A stretch of DNA of 8,753 nt from CBIFWW01 sp966186435 (GCA_966186435.1 CBIFWW010000138.1:1-8753); one strand, 5' to 3'; counted from the stretch's first letter, positions 1 to 6,153 are shown. The notes: generated by a model not told the origin, from the letters alone. Numbers and translations: made by a program.

Positions 1-333
1 CTCCAGCACCGTCATGTGGCTCCATAAATTAAAGTGCTGGAACACCATGGTCAGCCGGGTGCGCAGCAGGCGCAGCTGGTTTTTGTCAGCCACTTTCAAC
101 TGGCCGCCCTTATCCTTCACCAACGCTATGTTCTGGTTGTTGACAGTAATGCTGCCCGCGCTGGGTTGCTCGAGGAAGTTGATACAGCGCAAAAAGGTGC
201 TCTTACCGGAGCCGGAAGAGCCGATGATGCTAATCACATCCCCGGCATTGGCTTTAAGTGAAACCCCTTTCAGCACTTCATGAGCACCGTAATGTTTATG
301 CAGATCAATAACGCTTAATTTTAATTCTGACAT
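1..333 (-). CDS. hisP: HisP, ATPase subunit of histidine/LAO ABC importer (3' part cut by window)
   Basis: Cytoplasmic ATP-binding subunit that powers import of histidine (via HisJ) and lysine/arginine/ornithine (via ArgT) through the HisQ-HisM channel; the known complex is HisQMP2. The ATG at 333 opens MSELKLSVIDLHKHYGAHEV, the usual HisP N-terminus. The visible 111 codons hold the A-loop Tyr15, the Walker A motif GSSGSGKS at residues 38-45 and the Q-loop Gln99 (VFQHFN). The frame is still open at base 1, so the signature motif, Walker B and switch His lie outside; the family is about 257 residues long, so slightly more than half is missing. The start is 10 bases after the hisM stop with only a weak ribosome site (AGTGGC), consistent with translation coupled to hisM. 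It is the last gene of the hisJQMP operon. Confidence 0.97.
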   Translation of the reverse strand, partial: MSELKLSVIDLHKHYGAHEVLKGVSLKANAGDVISIIGSSGSGKSTFLRCINFLEQPSAGSITVNNQNIALVKDKGGQLKVADKNQLRLLRTRLTMVFQHFNLWSHMTVLE

Positions 334-343
334 CGGTAGCCAC

Positions 344-1060
344 TCAGTGGGTGGAAGACGGTCTGATGTGCTGCAACCAGCGTTTTTCAGCTTTACGGAA
401 CAGAGTAATCAGCACCCAAGAAATCATCAGATACAGTACCGCCGCAATACCAAAGGCGGTGAACGGCTGGTAGGTAGCCGCATTGATATCCCTGGCGATT
501 TTCAGCAGATCCGGCACCGTGGCGGTAAAGGCCAGTGCGGTGGAGTGCAGCATCAAAATCACCTCGTTGCTGTAGGCCGGTAGCGCGATGCGCAGGGCCG
601 ACGGCAGGATAATGCAGCGGTACAATTTAAAGGTGGAAAACCCATAGGCACGGGCCGCTTCTACTTCACCGTGGGGCACCGCCCGGATCGCCCCGGCAAA
701 AATCTCAGTGGTATAAGCGCAGGTATTCAGCGTCAGCGCCAGGATGGTGCAGTTGAGGCCGCTGCGGAAAAAATCGCTCAGCACCATATTGCCCTTCACG
801 AACTCCAGGGTGTACATGCCGGAGTAGAACACCAGTAGCTGCACATACAACGGGGTGCCACGGAAGATATAAGTAAACAGCCAAATCGGGAACTGGATAT
901 ATTTATTGCTGGAGACACGGCCAATAGCCAGAATCACCGCCAGCACCCCACCCATAATCACTGAGGTAATTAGCAGCCACAGGGTGATCGCCACCCCGGT
1001 AAAGCGGTAGCCGTCGGTCCACAGCAAGGATTGCCAATAGTCGTGGAGGATCTCAATCAC
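344..1060 (-). CDS. hisM: HisM, permease subunit of histidine/LAO ABC importer
   Basis: One of the two inner-membrane subunits that form the translocation path of the HisQMP2 importer. The 238 residues equal the E. coli length. Hydrophobic segments are visible near residues 22-45, 58-80, 103-125, 160-185 and 203-220. The cytoplasmic EAA loop that docks on HisP is EVEAARAYG at 132-140, followed by LP at 152-153. The C-terminus HIRPSSTH is typical of HisM. The start codon is GTG, and its bases overlap the hisQ TGA stop in a GTGA junction (1057-1060), so translation is probably coupled to hisQ, matching the need for one HisQ per HisM. No internal disruption is seen. Confidence 0.97.
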   Translation of the reverse strand: MIEILHDYWQSLLWTDGYRFTGVAITLWLLITSVIMGGVLAVILAIGRVSSNKYIQFPIWLFTYIFRGTPLYVQLLVFYSGMYTLEFVKGNMVLSDFFRSGLNCTILALTLNTCAYTTEIFAGAIRAVPHGEVEAARAYGFSTFKLYRCIILPSALRIALPAYSNEVILMLHSTALAFTATVPDLLKIARDINAATYQPFTAFGIAAVLYLMISWVLITLFRKAEKRWLQHIRPSSTH

Positions 1061-1743
1061 AGATCGGCCCTCCGCACGCCCACGGAGTAGCGGCGTTCAA
1101 GCAGCAGCAGCACCCCATTGGACACGGTGGTGAACACCAGGTAAATCAGGCCACAAACGATGGCGAAGTAGAATGGCTCCCAGGTGCTTTTACCCGCCAG
1201 CTGGGTGGCTTTCACCACATCCTCCAGCCCCAGCAAAGAGACCAGTGCGGTGGATTTTAGAATCACCTGCCAGTTGTTGCCGATGCCCGGCAAAGCAAAA
1301 CGCATCATCGCCGGGAACATAATGCGGCGGAAGGTTTGCGCACTGGTAAAACCAAAGGAGGTGGCGGCCTCAAGATGGCCCTTGGGCACCGCTATATAAG
1401 CCCCACGGAAGGTTTCGGTAAAGTACGCCCCATAGATAAAGCCGAGGGTAATAATCCCCGCCAGCATTGGGTCGATATCAATCTGGCCGATGCCGAGGCT
1501 ATCGGTGACGGCATTGAGTGCGATTTGCAAACCATAGAAGATCAGTAGCATGAGCACCAGGTCAGGCACCCCACGAATTAACGTAGTATAGCCCTCAAAA
1601 ATCAGTGCCATAGCCCGGTTGCGGGAGAGTTTAGCGCTGGCGCCAGCCAGGCCAAGCACCACCGCCAGCACCACTGAACTGAGCGCCAGCTCCAGGGTCA
1701 CCAGCGCCCCGTTAAAAATTACCTGAGAAAAACCATACAGCAT
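1057..1743 (-). CDS. hisQ: HisQ, permease subunit of histidine/LAO ABC importer
   Basis: Partner of HisM in the inner-membrane channel of the histidine and lysine/arginine/ornithine importer. Its 228 residues equal the E. coli length and begin MLYGFSQVIFNGALVTLELA. Membrane segments appear near 13-35, 55-78, 93-115, 148-172 and 193-215. The EAA loop HLEAATSFG lies at 123-131 with FP at 143-144, the HisP docking motif. The ATG at 1743 has AGGG about 9 bases upstream. The 62-base gap after hisJ holds a GC-rich hairpin, so hisQ is probably made at a lower level than hisJ. The 3' end overlaps hisM by 4 bases. Confidence 0.97.
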   Translation of the reverse strand: MLYGFSQVIFNGALVTLELALSSVVLAVVLGLAGASAKLSRNRAMALIFEGYTTLIRGVPDLVLMLLIFYGLQIALNAVTDSLGIGQIDIDPMLAGIITLGFIYGAYFTETFRGAYIAVPKGHLEAATSFGFTSAQTFRRIMFPAMMRFALPGIGNNWQVILKSTALVSLLGLEDVVKATQLAGKSTWEPFYFAIVCGLIYLVFTTVSNGVLLLLERRYSVGVRRADL

Positions 1744-1754
1744 GGTGCTTACCC

Positions 1755-1767
1755 TGTTGTGTCAACA
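1755..1767 (-). repeat. Small dyad just upstream of the hisQ ribosome-binding site
   Basis: TGTTG and CAACA flank a 3-base spacer, giving a short hairpin ending just before the AGGG of hisQ. With the larger hairpin at 1771-1792 it leaves only about 10 bases before the hisQ start codon outside structure. An effect on hisQ translation is inference only. Confidence 0.4.
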
Positions 1768-1770
1768 ATG

Positions 1771-1792
1771 CGCCTGCCCCGGCGGGCAGGCG
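1771..1792 (-). repeat. GC-rich hairpin between hisJ and hisQ (REP-like position)
   Basis: A perfect 9-bp inverted repeat, CGCCTGCCC and GGGCAGGCG, encloses a 4-base loop in the hisJ-hisQ gap. No U-run follows in the reading direction, so it is not a classical terminator. In Salmonella this same gap carries a REP element that stabilises the upstream hisJ message; this hairpin is not the REP consensus but could act in the same way, blocking 3'-to-5' decay so that the binding protein is made in excess of HisQMP. That role is inferred from position. Confidence 0.7.
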
Positions 1793-1805
1793 TAGTCAGC
1801 GTGAT

Positions 1806-2588
1806 TTAGCCGCCGTAAACATCAAAATCGAAGTATTTTTCTGCCAGTTTCTTGTAGGTGCCGTCCTGGCGCATCTCAGCAAAGGCGTTATTCAGCGCAT
1901 TGCGTAGCTCGGTATCGCCCTTGCGCAGGCCCATACCGGTGCCCACGCCAAACAATTTTTCATCTTTAATGGACGGGCCACCAAACTGGTAATCCTTACC
2001 AATGGGCTGTTTGAGGAAGCCTTCGCTGGCAGCCACTTCATCCTGGAATGCTGCGTCGATACGCCCGGCGGTCAGGTCAGAATAGATATTGTCCTGGCCC
2101 TGATAGGAGACAATTTCGATGCCTTTTGGCGCCCAGTGTACGTTGCCATAACTTTCCTGGGTGGTGCCCTGTAAAACCCCAACCCGCTTGCCTTTCAAAG
2201 CTTCAAGAGTGGGGACAATCGGCGAGCCTTTTGCTACAACCAGGCGTGAGTTGGCGGCGTAGAATTTGTCCGTAAAGGCAATCTGCTGCTGGCGTTTTTC
2301 AGTGATCGACAGCGAAGACATGATGGCATCCACTTTGCGGGAAAGCAGCGACGGGATTAGCGCATCCAGTGGGTTTTCCACAAAAGAGCACTGGGTCTGA
2401 ATACGTTTGCACAGCTCTTTGGCCAGATCGATATCAAAACCCACCAATTCGCCTTGGGCGTTTTTGGATTCAAAGGGAGCGTAGGTGGGATCGGTGCCGA
2501 TACGCAGTTGCTGTGGAATAGCGGCGAAAGCCGTTGATACGCTGGAAAACGCCAGCACCAGAGAAAAGGCTACAACATTCTTATTCAT
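1806..2588 (-). CDS. hisJ: HisJ, periplasmic histidine-binding protein
   Basis: Periplasmic receptor that captures L-histidine and delivers it to HisQMP. The ATG at 2588 gives 260 residues, the E. coli length: a signal peptide MNKNVVAFSLVLAFSSVSTAFA (1-22), then a 238-residue mature protein starting AIPQQLRIGTDPTYAPF. In mature numbering the known ligand-contact positions are present: Asp11, Tyr14, Leu52, Ser69, Ser70, Ser72, Arg77, Thr121, Gln122 and Asp161; Cys38 and Cys45 can form the conserved disulfide. Leu52 (Phe in ArgT-type proteins) supports HisJ rather than LAO protein. The start was chosen because GAGG lies 6 bases upstream; an upstream ATG at 2594 abuts that site, and one at 2657 falls inside the sigma-54 promoter. 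It is first gene of hisJQMP and has its own promoter. Confidence 0.97.
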   Translation of the reverse strand: MNKNVVAFSLVLAFSSVSTAFAAIPQQLRIGTDPTYAPFESKNAQGELVGFDIDLAKELCKRIQTQCSFVENPLDALIPSLLSRKVDAIMSSLSITEKRQQQIAFTDKFYAANSRLVVAKGSPIVPTLEALKGKRVGVLQGTTQESYGNVHWAPKGIEIVSYQGQDNIYSDLTAGRIDAAFQDEVAASEGFLKQPIGKDYQFGGPSIKDEKLFGVGTGMGLRKGDTELRNALNNAFAEMRQDGTYKKLAEKYFDFDVYGG

Positions 2589-2645
2589 ACGCATCCTCGT
2601 AAGATTTTTTATTTCCTGAAAACGGTCCAGGGCAAAGGGGGACAG

Positions 2646-2661
2646 TGCAGATTTCATGCCA
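2646..2661 (-). promoter_or_regulatory. Sigma-54 promoter of hisJ
   Basis: TGGCATGAAATCTGCA has the GG-N10-GC spacing that defines RpoN promoters and is close to the consensus TGGCAC-N5-TTGCA. It predicts a transcription start near 2635 and a leader of about 47 bases before the hisJ ATG. The Salmonella hisJ control region (dhuA) is known to be under nitrogen control. Support comes from the NtrC-type sites upstream and from the near-identical element before argT. Confidence 0.82.
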
Positions 2662-2721
2662 TTTCAGTTGGCCGCAAACGCCGCGCTAGACCGTTGTTTC
2701 CCAATGGGGCTGGCGATTAAT

Positions 2722-2736
2722 GCACCATCATAGCGC
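2722..2736 (-). promoter_or_regulatory. NtrC-type binding site, promoter-proximal, upstream of hisJ
   Basis: GCGCTATGATGGTGC fits the NtrC dyad GCAC-N7-GTGC with one mismatch (G for A) in the left half. Its centre is about 94 bases upstream of the predicted hisJ start and 22 bases, two helical turns, from the next site, a spacing that would allow cooperative binding. Confidence 0.6.
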
Positions 2737-2743
2737 GTAAAAA

Positions 2744-2758
2744 GCACTAATACAGTGC
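2744..2758 (-). promoter_or_regulatory. NtrC-type binding site (best match) upstream of hisJ
   Basis: GCACTGTATTAGTGC is a perfect GCACT-N5-AGTGC dyad inside TTGCACTGTATTAGTGC, closely resembling the strong NtrC sites upstream of glnA. Its centre is about 116 bases upstream of the predicted start, within the usual enhancer range for sigma-54 promoters. Confidence 0.78.
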
Positions 2759-2772
2759 AAAAAGCGACATCC

Positions 2773-2787
2773 GCACCACCCTTGTGC
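2773..2787 (-). promoter_or_regulatory. NtrC-type binding site, promoter-distal, upstream of hisJ
   Basis: GCACAAGGGTGGTGC has intact GCAC and GTGC halves at the correct 7-base spacing and a TGG beside the right half as in the consensus TGCACCA-N3-TGGTGCA. Its centre is about 145 bases upstream of the predicted start. It lies between the post-argT hairpin and the best-matching site. Confidence 0.65.
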
Positions 2788-2799
2788 AACCTGATTTTT

Positions 2800-2829
2800 A
2801 CATTACCGCCCGAAGCTGGGCGGTAATGT
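2800..2829 (-). terminator. Strong stem-loop after argT (termination or mRNA stabilisation)
   Basis: A perfect 12-bp stem, ACATTACCGCCC and GGGCGGTAATGT, closes a 6-base loop 34 bases after the argT stop. In the argT reading direction it is followed by AAAAATC, not a U-run, so it is not a canonical intrinsic terminator. It could be a 3'-end stabiliser or a Rho-trimmed end, and it leaves open readthrough from argT into hisJ. The stem is certain; its function is not. Confidence 0.55.
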
Positions 2830-2863
2830 CACAGGCTGAACCCGCTACAGGCTTAACTGAGGA

Positions 2864-3640
2864 TCACTCGCCGTAAACGTTAAAATCAAAATATTTCTTA
2901 GCCAGTTTGTCATAAGTACCGTCTTTACGGATTTCACCCATGGCGTTATCAAAGGCGGCTTTCAAATCAGCATCATCTTTACGCAGGCCAACCCCGGTTC
3001 CGTCACCGAAGAATTTCTTGTCTTTAACTGAAGGGCCAGCAAAAGCAAACTCTTTACCTGCTGGCTGTTTCAGGAAGCCTTCGCTGGCGGCAACTTCATC
3101 CTGGAAGGCGGCATCCAGTCGGCCAGAAGCCAGATCGGAGTAGATCAGATCCTGGTTCTGGTAAGCCACCACGTCGATGCCTTTTGGACGCCAGTTAGCA
3201 TTGGCATAGGCCTCTTGAGTGGAGCCTTGCAGTACGCCTACGTGCTTACCTTTCAGTGAATCAAGGGTCGGTTGAATTGGCGCGCCTTTCTTGGCAATCA
3301 GGCGGGCATCTGCCGCATACAATTTGTCTGAGAACGCGATTTCTTGCTGGCGTTTTTCGGTGATCGACAAAGAAGAAATAATGGCATCAATCTTCTTGGC
3401 TTTCAGGGACGGAATCAACGCATCGAAATCGCTGGTAACCCACTTACACTTGGCATGAATGCGCTCACACAGCACGTTGCCCAAATCGATATCAAAGCCC
3501 ACTAACTCCCCTTTTGCATCCTTGGAGGAAAACGGTGCATAAGTGGGATCGGTGCCAATACGCACAGTCTGGGGAATGGCTGCCAGGGCGCTTGTGGCAA
3601 AGCCTAACAGTAAGGACAACGCGAGAACCTGCTTCTTCAT
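2864..3640 (-). CDS. argT: ArgT, periplasmic lysine/arginine/ornithine-binding protein
   Basis: Periplasmic receptor for lysine, arginine and ornithine that uses the HisQMP importer encoded downstream. The 258 residues comprise a signal peptide MKKQVLALSLLLGFATSALA (1-20) and a 238-residue mature part; E. coli ArgT is 260 with a two-residue longer signal. In mature numbering it keeps Asp11, Tyr14, Phe52, Ser69, Ser70, Ser72, Arg77, Thr121, Gln122 and Asp161, plus the Cys38/Cys45 pair. Phe52 is the LAO-type residue where HisJ has Leu, which together with the upstream position separates it from its tandem paralogue. The ATG at 3640 has GAGGG 6 bases upstream. A sigma-54 promoter precedes it, so nitrogen limitation probably drives expression. 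Confidence 0.96.
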   Translation of the reverse strand: MKKQVLALSLLLGFATSALAAIPQTVRIGTDPTYAPFSSKDAKGELVGFDIDLGNVLCERIHAKCKWVTSDFDALIPSLKAKKIDAIISSLSITEKRQQEIAFSDKLYAADARLIAKKGAPIQPTLDSLKGKHVGVLQGSTQEAYANANWRPKGIDVVAYQNQDLIYSDLASGRLDAAFQDEVAASEGFLKQPAGKEFAFAGPSVKDKKFFGDGTGVGLRKDDADLKAAFDNAMGEIRKDGTYDKLAKKYFDFNVYGE

Positions 3641-3697
3641 ACTAAACCCTCGGTGACGTTTTTTTATAAACGAAAATGTTGTGCTGCCGTTTCACTT

Positions 3698-3713
3698 TGC
3701 ACGTCTCATGCCA
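3698..3713 (-). promoter_or_regulatory. Sigma-54 promoter of argT
   Basis: TGGCATGAGACGTGCA has GG-N10-GC spacing and differs from the hisJ promoter at only three of 16 positions. It predicts a start near 3687 and a leader of about 47 bases, the same as at hisJ. The Salmonella argT control region (argTr) is likewise nitrogen-regulated. Confidence 0.82.
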
Positions 3714-3753
3714 TCTTTTCCGCCCCTGTTGGGGTAGCGATGTTAATGAAAGG

Positions 3754-3770
3754 TTGCATTAATGCTGCAA
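3754..3770. repeat. Dyad TTGCA-N7-TGCAA upstream of argT
   Basis: An inverted repeat containing the perfect palindrome GCATTAATGC sits about 75 bases upstream of the predicted argT start, between the enhancer-like site and the promoter. Its spacing does not fit NtrC, and the halves do not match the ArgR box (TGAAT/ATTCA) well. It could bind an unidentified regulator or be chance. Confidence 0.35.
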
Positions 3771-3861
3771 ACTGAAGATAGCAGCTATAGAGTAAGGGTC
3801 ATGCAAGGAGTAAGCAGATTGGCGAGATTAATTTGCCAGGATTTGATCGCGGTTACAAAAA

Positions 3862-3878
3862 TGCGCCACCCTGATGCA
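3862..3878 (-). promoter_or_regulatory. NtrC-type binding site upstream of argT
   Basis: TGCATCAGGGTGGCGCA matches TGCACCA-N3-TGGTGCA at 12 of 14 non-spacer positions. Its centre is about 183 bases upstream of the predicted argT start, farther than usual but workable for an enhancer acting through a DNA loop. It is the only good NtrC match in the argT-ubiX gap. Confidence 0.55.
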
Positions 3879-3910
3879 GCGCGATACCCTGCGCACCGTT
3901 TTAGGGAAGA

Positions 3911-4480
3911 TCAGCCACCCTGCCAACGGGCAAACAGATCATGGTCGAGGTCAATATCAAATTGATCCAGTACCCGGTTAACGGTCTGGTTAATCACATC
4001 GTCCAGGCTTAGTGGCCGGTGATAGAAAGCAGGCAGAGGTGGCATGATCACTGCCCCCATTTCGGCGGCCTGGGTCATTAACCGCAGGTGGCCCAAATGC
4101 AACGGCGTTTCACGCACGCACAACACCAAAGGACGCCGCTCTTTTAACACCACGTCGGCGGCACGAGTCAGTAGTCCATCGGTATAGCTATTCACTATCC
4201 CGGACAAGGTTTTGATGGAACACGGCAGGATCACCATCCCGCTGGTTTTGAAAGAGCCGGAAGAGATGCTGGCTGCGATATCGCGGGCATCATGCACCAC
4301 GTCAGCCAGAGCCTGAACATCCCGCAGGGCATAGTCGGTTTCCAGCGCCAGGGTCTGCTTAGCCGCTTGACTGAGGATCAGATGGGTTTCAACCCCCGGA
4401 ACCTTTTGTAAAACCTCCAGCAGACGGACGCCATACACCGCCCCGCTAGCACCTGAAATCCCTACGATTAATTGTTTCAT
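3911..4480 (-). CDS. ubiX: UbiX, flavin prenyltransferase
   Basis: Makes prenylated FMN from dimethylallyl phosphate and reduced FMN; this is the cofactor of UbiD, the decarboxylase in ubiquinone synthesis. Older annotations call UbiX itself a 3-octaprenyl-4-hydroxybenzoate carboxy-lyase. The 189 residues equal the E. coli length. Visible family motifs are the FMN-binding GISGASG at 7-13, SSGSF at 73-77, PCSIKT at 86-91, VRETPL at 122-127 and the C-terminal PAFYHRP at 150-156. It starts 103 bases after purF; the ribosome site (AGGC) is weak. Co-transcription with cvpA-purF is likely, with a possible promoter of its own in the gap. The following 270 bases hold the argT control region. Confidence 0.97.
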   Translation of the reverse strand: MKQLIVGISGASGAVYGVRLLEVLQKVPGVETHLILSQAAKQTLALETDYALRDVQALADVVHDARDIAASISSGSFKTSGMVILPCSIKTLSGIVNSYTDGLLTRAADVVLKERRPLVLCVRETPLHLGHLRLMTQAAEMGAVIMPPLPAFYHRPLSLDDVINQTVNRVLDQFDIDLDHDLFARWQGG

Positions 4481-4522
4481 AATCTGCCTGAATCAGCGAA
4501 AAACTGGCATGACTGTGCCGCA

Positions 4523-4528
4523 ATTATA
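4523..4528 (-). promoter_or_regulatory. Possible sigma-70 -10 element for ubiX
   Basis: A perfect TATAAT lies 42 bases before the ubiX ATG, predicting a start near 4516. No good -35 hexamer is seen at 16-18 bases upstream (CCCCCT or CCCCTA), nor an extended TG, so this is a weak call. Confidence 0.3.
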
Positions 4529-4553
4529 GGTTGGATGCAAGAGATAGGGGGAG

Positions 4554-4577
4554 CGGTGCCTCTGGAATGGGGCACCG
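4554..4577 (-). terminator. Stem-loop after purF (weak terminator or processing site)
   Basis: A 7-bp stem, CGGTGCC and GGCACCG, with a 10-base loop begins 6 bases after the purF stop. In the reading direction it is followed by CTCCCCCTATC, without a U-run, so complete termination is unlikely. It may set relative levels or stability of purF and ubiX message. Confidence 0.45.
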
Positions 4578-4583
4578 AAAGAA

Positions 4584-6101
4584 TCAGCCTTCGTTGTGCA
4601 TTTCCAGGCTTTCTAAATCATTCTGGCGCTGGGCCGCTTTGGAATCATCGCTGCGCAGGGATTCGAGGTATTCAAGATATTGATGATCCACATCCTTGGT
4701 CACATACACCCCATTAAACACCGAACATTCGAACTGCTGGATTTCCGGGTTCTCCTGGCGAACCGCATCGATCAGATCGTCAAGATCCTGGAAAATCAGG
4801 CCATCGGCGCCGATGATTTGGCGGATCTCTTCAACTTCACGACCATGGGCAATCAACTCATTGGCGCTGGGCATGTCGATACCGTAAACGTTCGGGAAGC
4901 GGATTTCCGGTGCCGCAGAGGCCAGATAAACCTTTTTGGCCCCGGCTTCACGCGCCATTTCAATAATCTGCTCGGAGGTGGTGCCGCGTACAATAGAGTC
5001 ATCCACCAGCAACACGTTCTTGTCACGGAACTCCGCCCGGTTAGCGTTAAGCTTACTACGCACCGATTTACGGCGCAGTTGCTGGCCCGGCATAATAAAA
5101 GTGCGGCCAACATAGCGGTTTTTAACAAAGCCCTGGCGGTAGGGTTTATCCAGAATGCGTGCGATCTCCAGCGCAATATCACAGGAGGTTTCCGGGATCG
5201 GGATCACCACATCGATATCGAGATCTTCCCACTCGCGGGCGATCTTCTCACCGAGTTTTTTACCCATGCCAACCCGGGCGCTATACACCGAGATTTTATC
5301 AATGAAAGAGTCCGGGCGTGCAAAGTAGACGTACTCAAACAGGCACGGGTTACTGACGGGATTCTCCGCACACTGGCGGGTAAACAGCTGGCCCTTTTCA
5401 GTGATGTAGATAGCCTCACCGGGTGCCACATCCCGCAGGAATTCAAAGCCCAGGGTATCCAGGGCTACGCTTTCCGACGCCACCATGTATTCGGTACGGG
5501 AATCGCCAACATCACGCTTACCCAGCACCAGCGGGCGGATACCGTTCGGGTCACGGAAAGCCACCATGCCGTGGCCGATAATCATTGCCACACAGGCATA
5601 AGCCCCACGGATTTGGCGGTTAGTGGCGGCAATGGCGGCAAAAATGTTGTCTGCTTCCAGCGGATAATGGCGGAAGCTGTCCAGCTCACTGGCAAAGATA
5701 TTGAGCAGGATTTCAGAATCAGAAGTGGTGTTGATGTGGCGGCGCTTTTCTTCAAACAGTTTCTGGCGCAACTCGTGGGCGTTGGTCAGGTTGCCGTTAT
5801 GGGCAAGGGTAATACCGTAGGGAGAGTTTACATAAAAAGGCTGGGCTTCCGAGGCGCTGGAACTACCGGCGGTAGGATAGCGCACGTGGCCGATCCCCAT
5901 ATTGCCCTGGAGGCGCTGCATGTGACGGGCTTCGAATACATCATTCACTAATCCGTTTGCCTTACGCAGCCGGAAACAGTTATTGGCATCAATAGTGATG
6001 ATGCCTGCGGCATCCTGGCCTCGGTGCTGAAGCACCGTTAACGCGTCATAAATCGACTGGTTTACCGGCATAACACCGGCGATACCGACAATACCGCACA
6101 T
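4584..6101 (-). CDS. purF: PurF, amidophosphoribosyltransferase
   Basis: Catalyses the first committed step of purine synthesis: PRPP plus glutamine gives 5-phosphoribosylamine, glutamate and pyrophosphate, in the cytoplasm. Its 505 residues equal the E. coli length. The N-terminal class II glutamine amidotransferase domain begins MCGIVGIAGV, with Cys2 becoming the catalytic N-terminal cysteine after Met removal; HVRYPT (72-77) and AHNGN (100-104) are its glutamine-site motifs. The C-terminal phosphoribosyltransferase domain carries the PRPP motif VLLVDDSIVRGTT at 363-375. The C-terminus MHNEG is as in E. coli. GAGGAA lies about 10 bases before the ATG. It follows cvpA by 61 bases and shares the PurR-controlled promoter; ubiX follows. 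Confidence 0.98.
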   Translation of the reverse strand: MCGIVGIAGVMPVNQSIYDALTVLQHRGQDAAGIITIDANNCFRLRKANGLVNDVFEARHMQRLQGNMGIGHVRYPTAGSSSASEAQPFYVNSPYGITLAHNGNLTNAHELRQKLFEEKRRHINTTSDSEILLNIFASELDSFRHYPLEADNIFAAIAATNRQIRGAYACVAMIIGHGMVAFRDPNGIRPLVLGKRDVGDSRTEYMVASESVALDTLGFEFLRDVAPGEAIYITEKGQLFTRQCAENPVSNPCLFEYVYFARPDSFIDKISVYSARVGMGKKLGEKIAREWEDLDIDVVIPIPETSCDIALEIARILDKPYRQGFVKNRYVGRTFIMPGQQLRRKSVRSKLNANRAEFRDKNVLLVDDSIVRGTTSEQIIEMAREAGAKKVYLASAAPEIRFPNVYGIDMPSANELIAHGREVEEIRQIIGADGLIFQDLDDLIDAVRQENPEIQQFECSVFNGVYVTKDVDHQYLEYLESLRSDDSKAAQRQNDLESLEMHNEG

Positions 6102-6153
6102 GTTGTCTTTTCCTCATCAAAGAACCGTGCCACGCAACGGCTCTGCGCCACAT

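Noticed and set aside
1806..2657. Longer hisJ start at 2657 (283 residues), or at 2594
   Set aside because: 2657 lies within the sigma-54 promoter, upstream of the predicted transcript start, and puts extra residues before the signal peptide. 2594 touches the GAGG ribosome site. The ATG at 2588 gives the family length of 260.
3879..3894. GCGC-N8-GCGC as a second NtrC site upstream of argT
   Set aside because: The spacing is one base too long, both halves lack GCAC/GTGC, and the centre is about 16 bp from the good site, off the helical phase.
3762..3965. 67-codon plus-strand frame across the argT-ubiX gap
   Set aside because: No ribosome site and no recognisable protein, and it runs into the ubiX 3' end antisense. 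The region is better explained as argT control DNA.
4680..5951. 423-codon open frame on the plus strand, antisense to purF
   Set aside because: It lies wholly within purF, has no ribosome site or recognisable motif, and its translation looks like complement of a conserved enzyme gene. Long antisense frames are common opposite GC-moderate, codon-biased genes.
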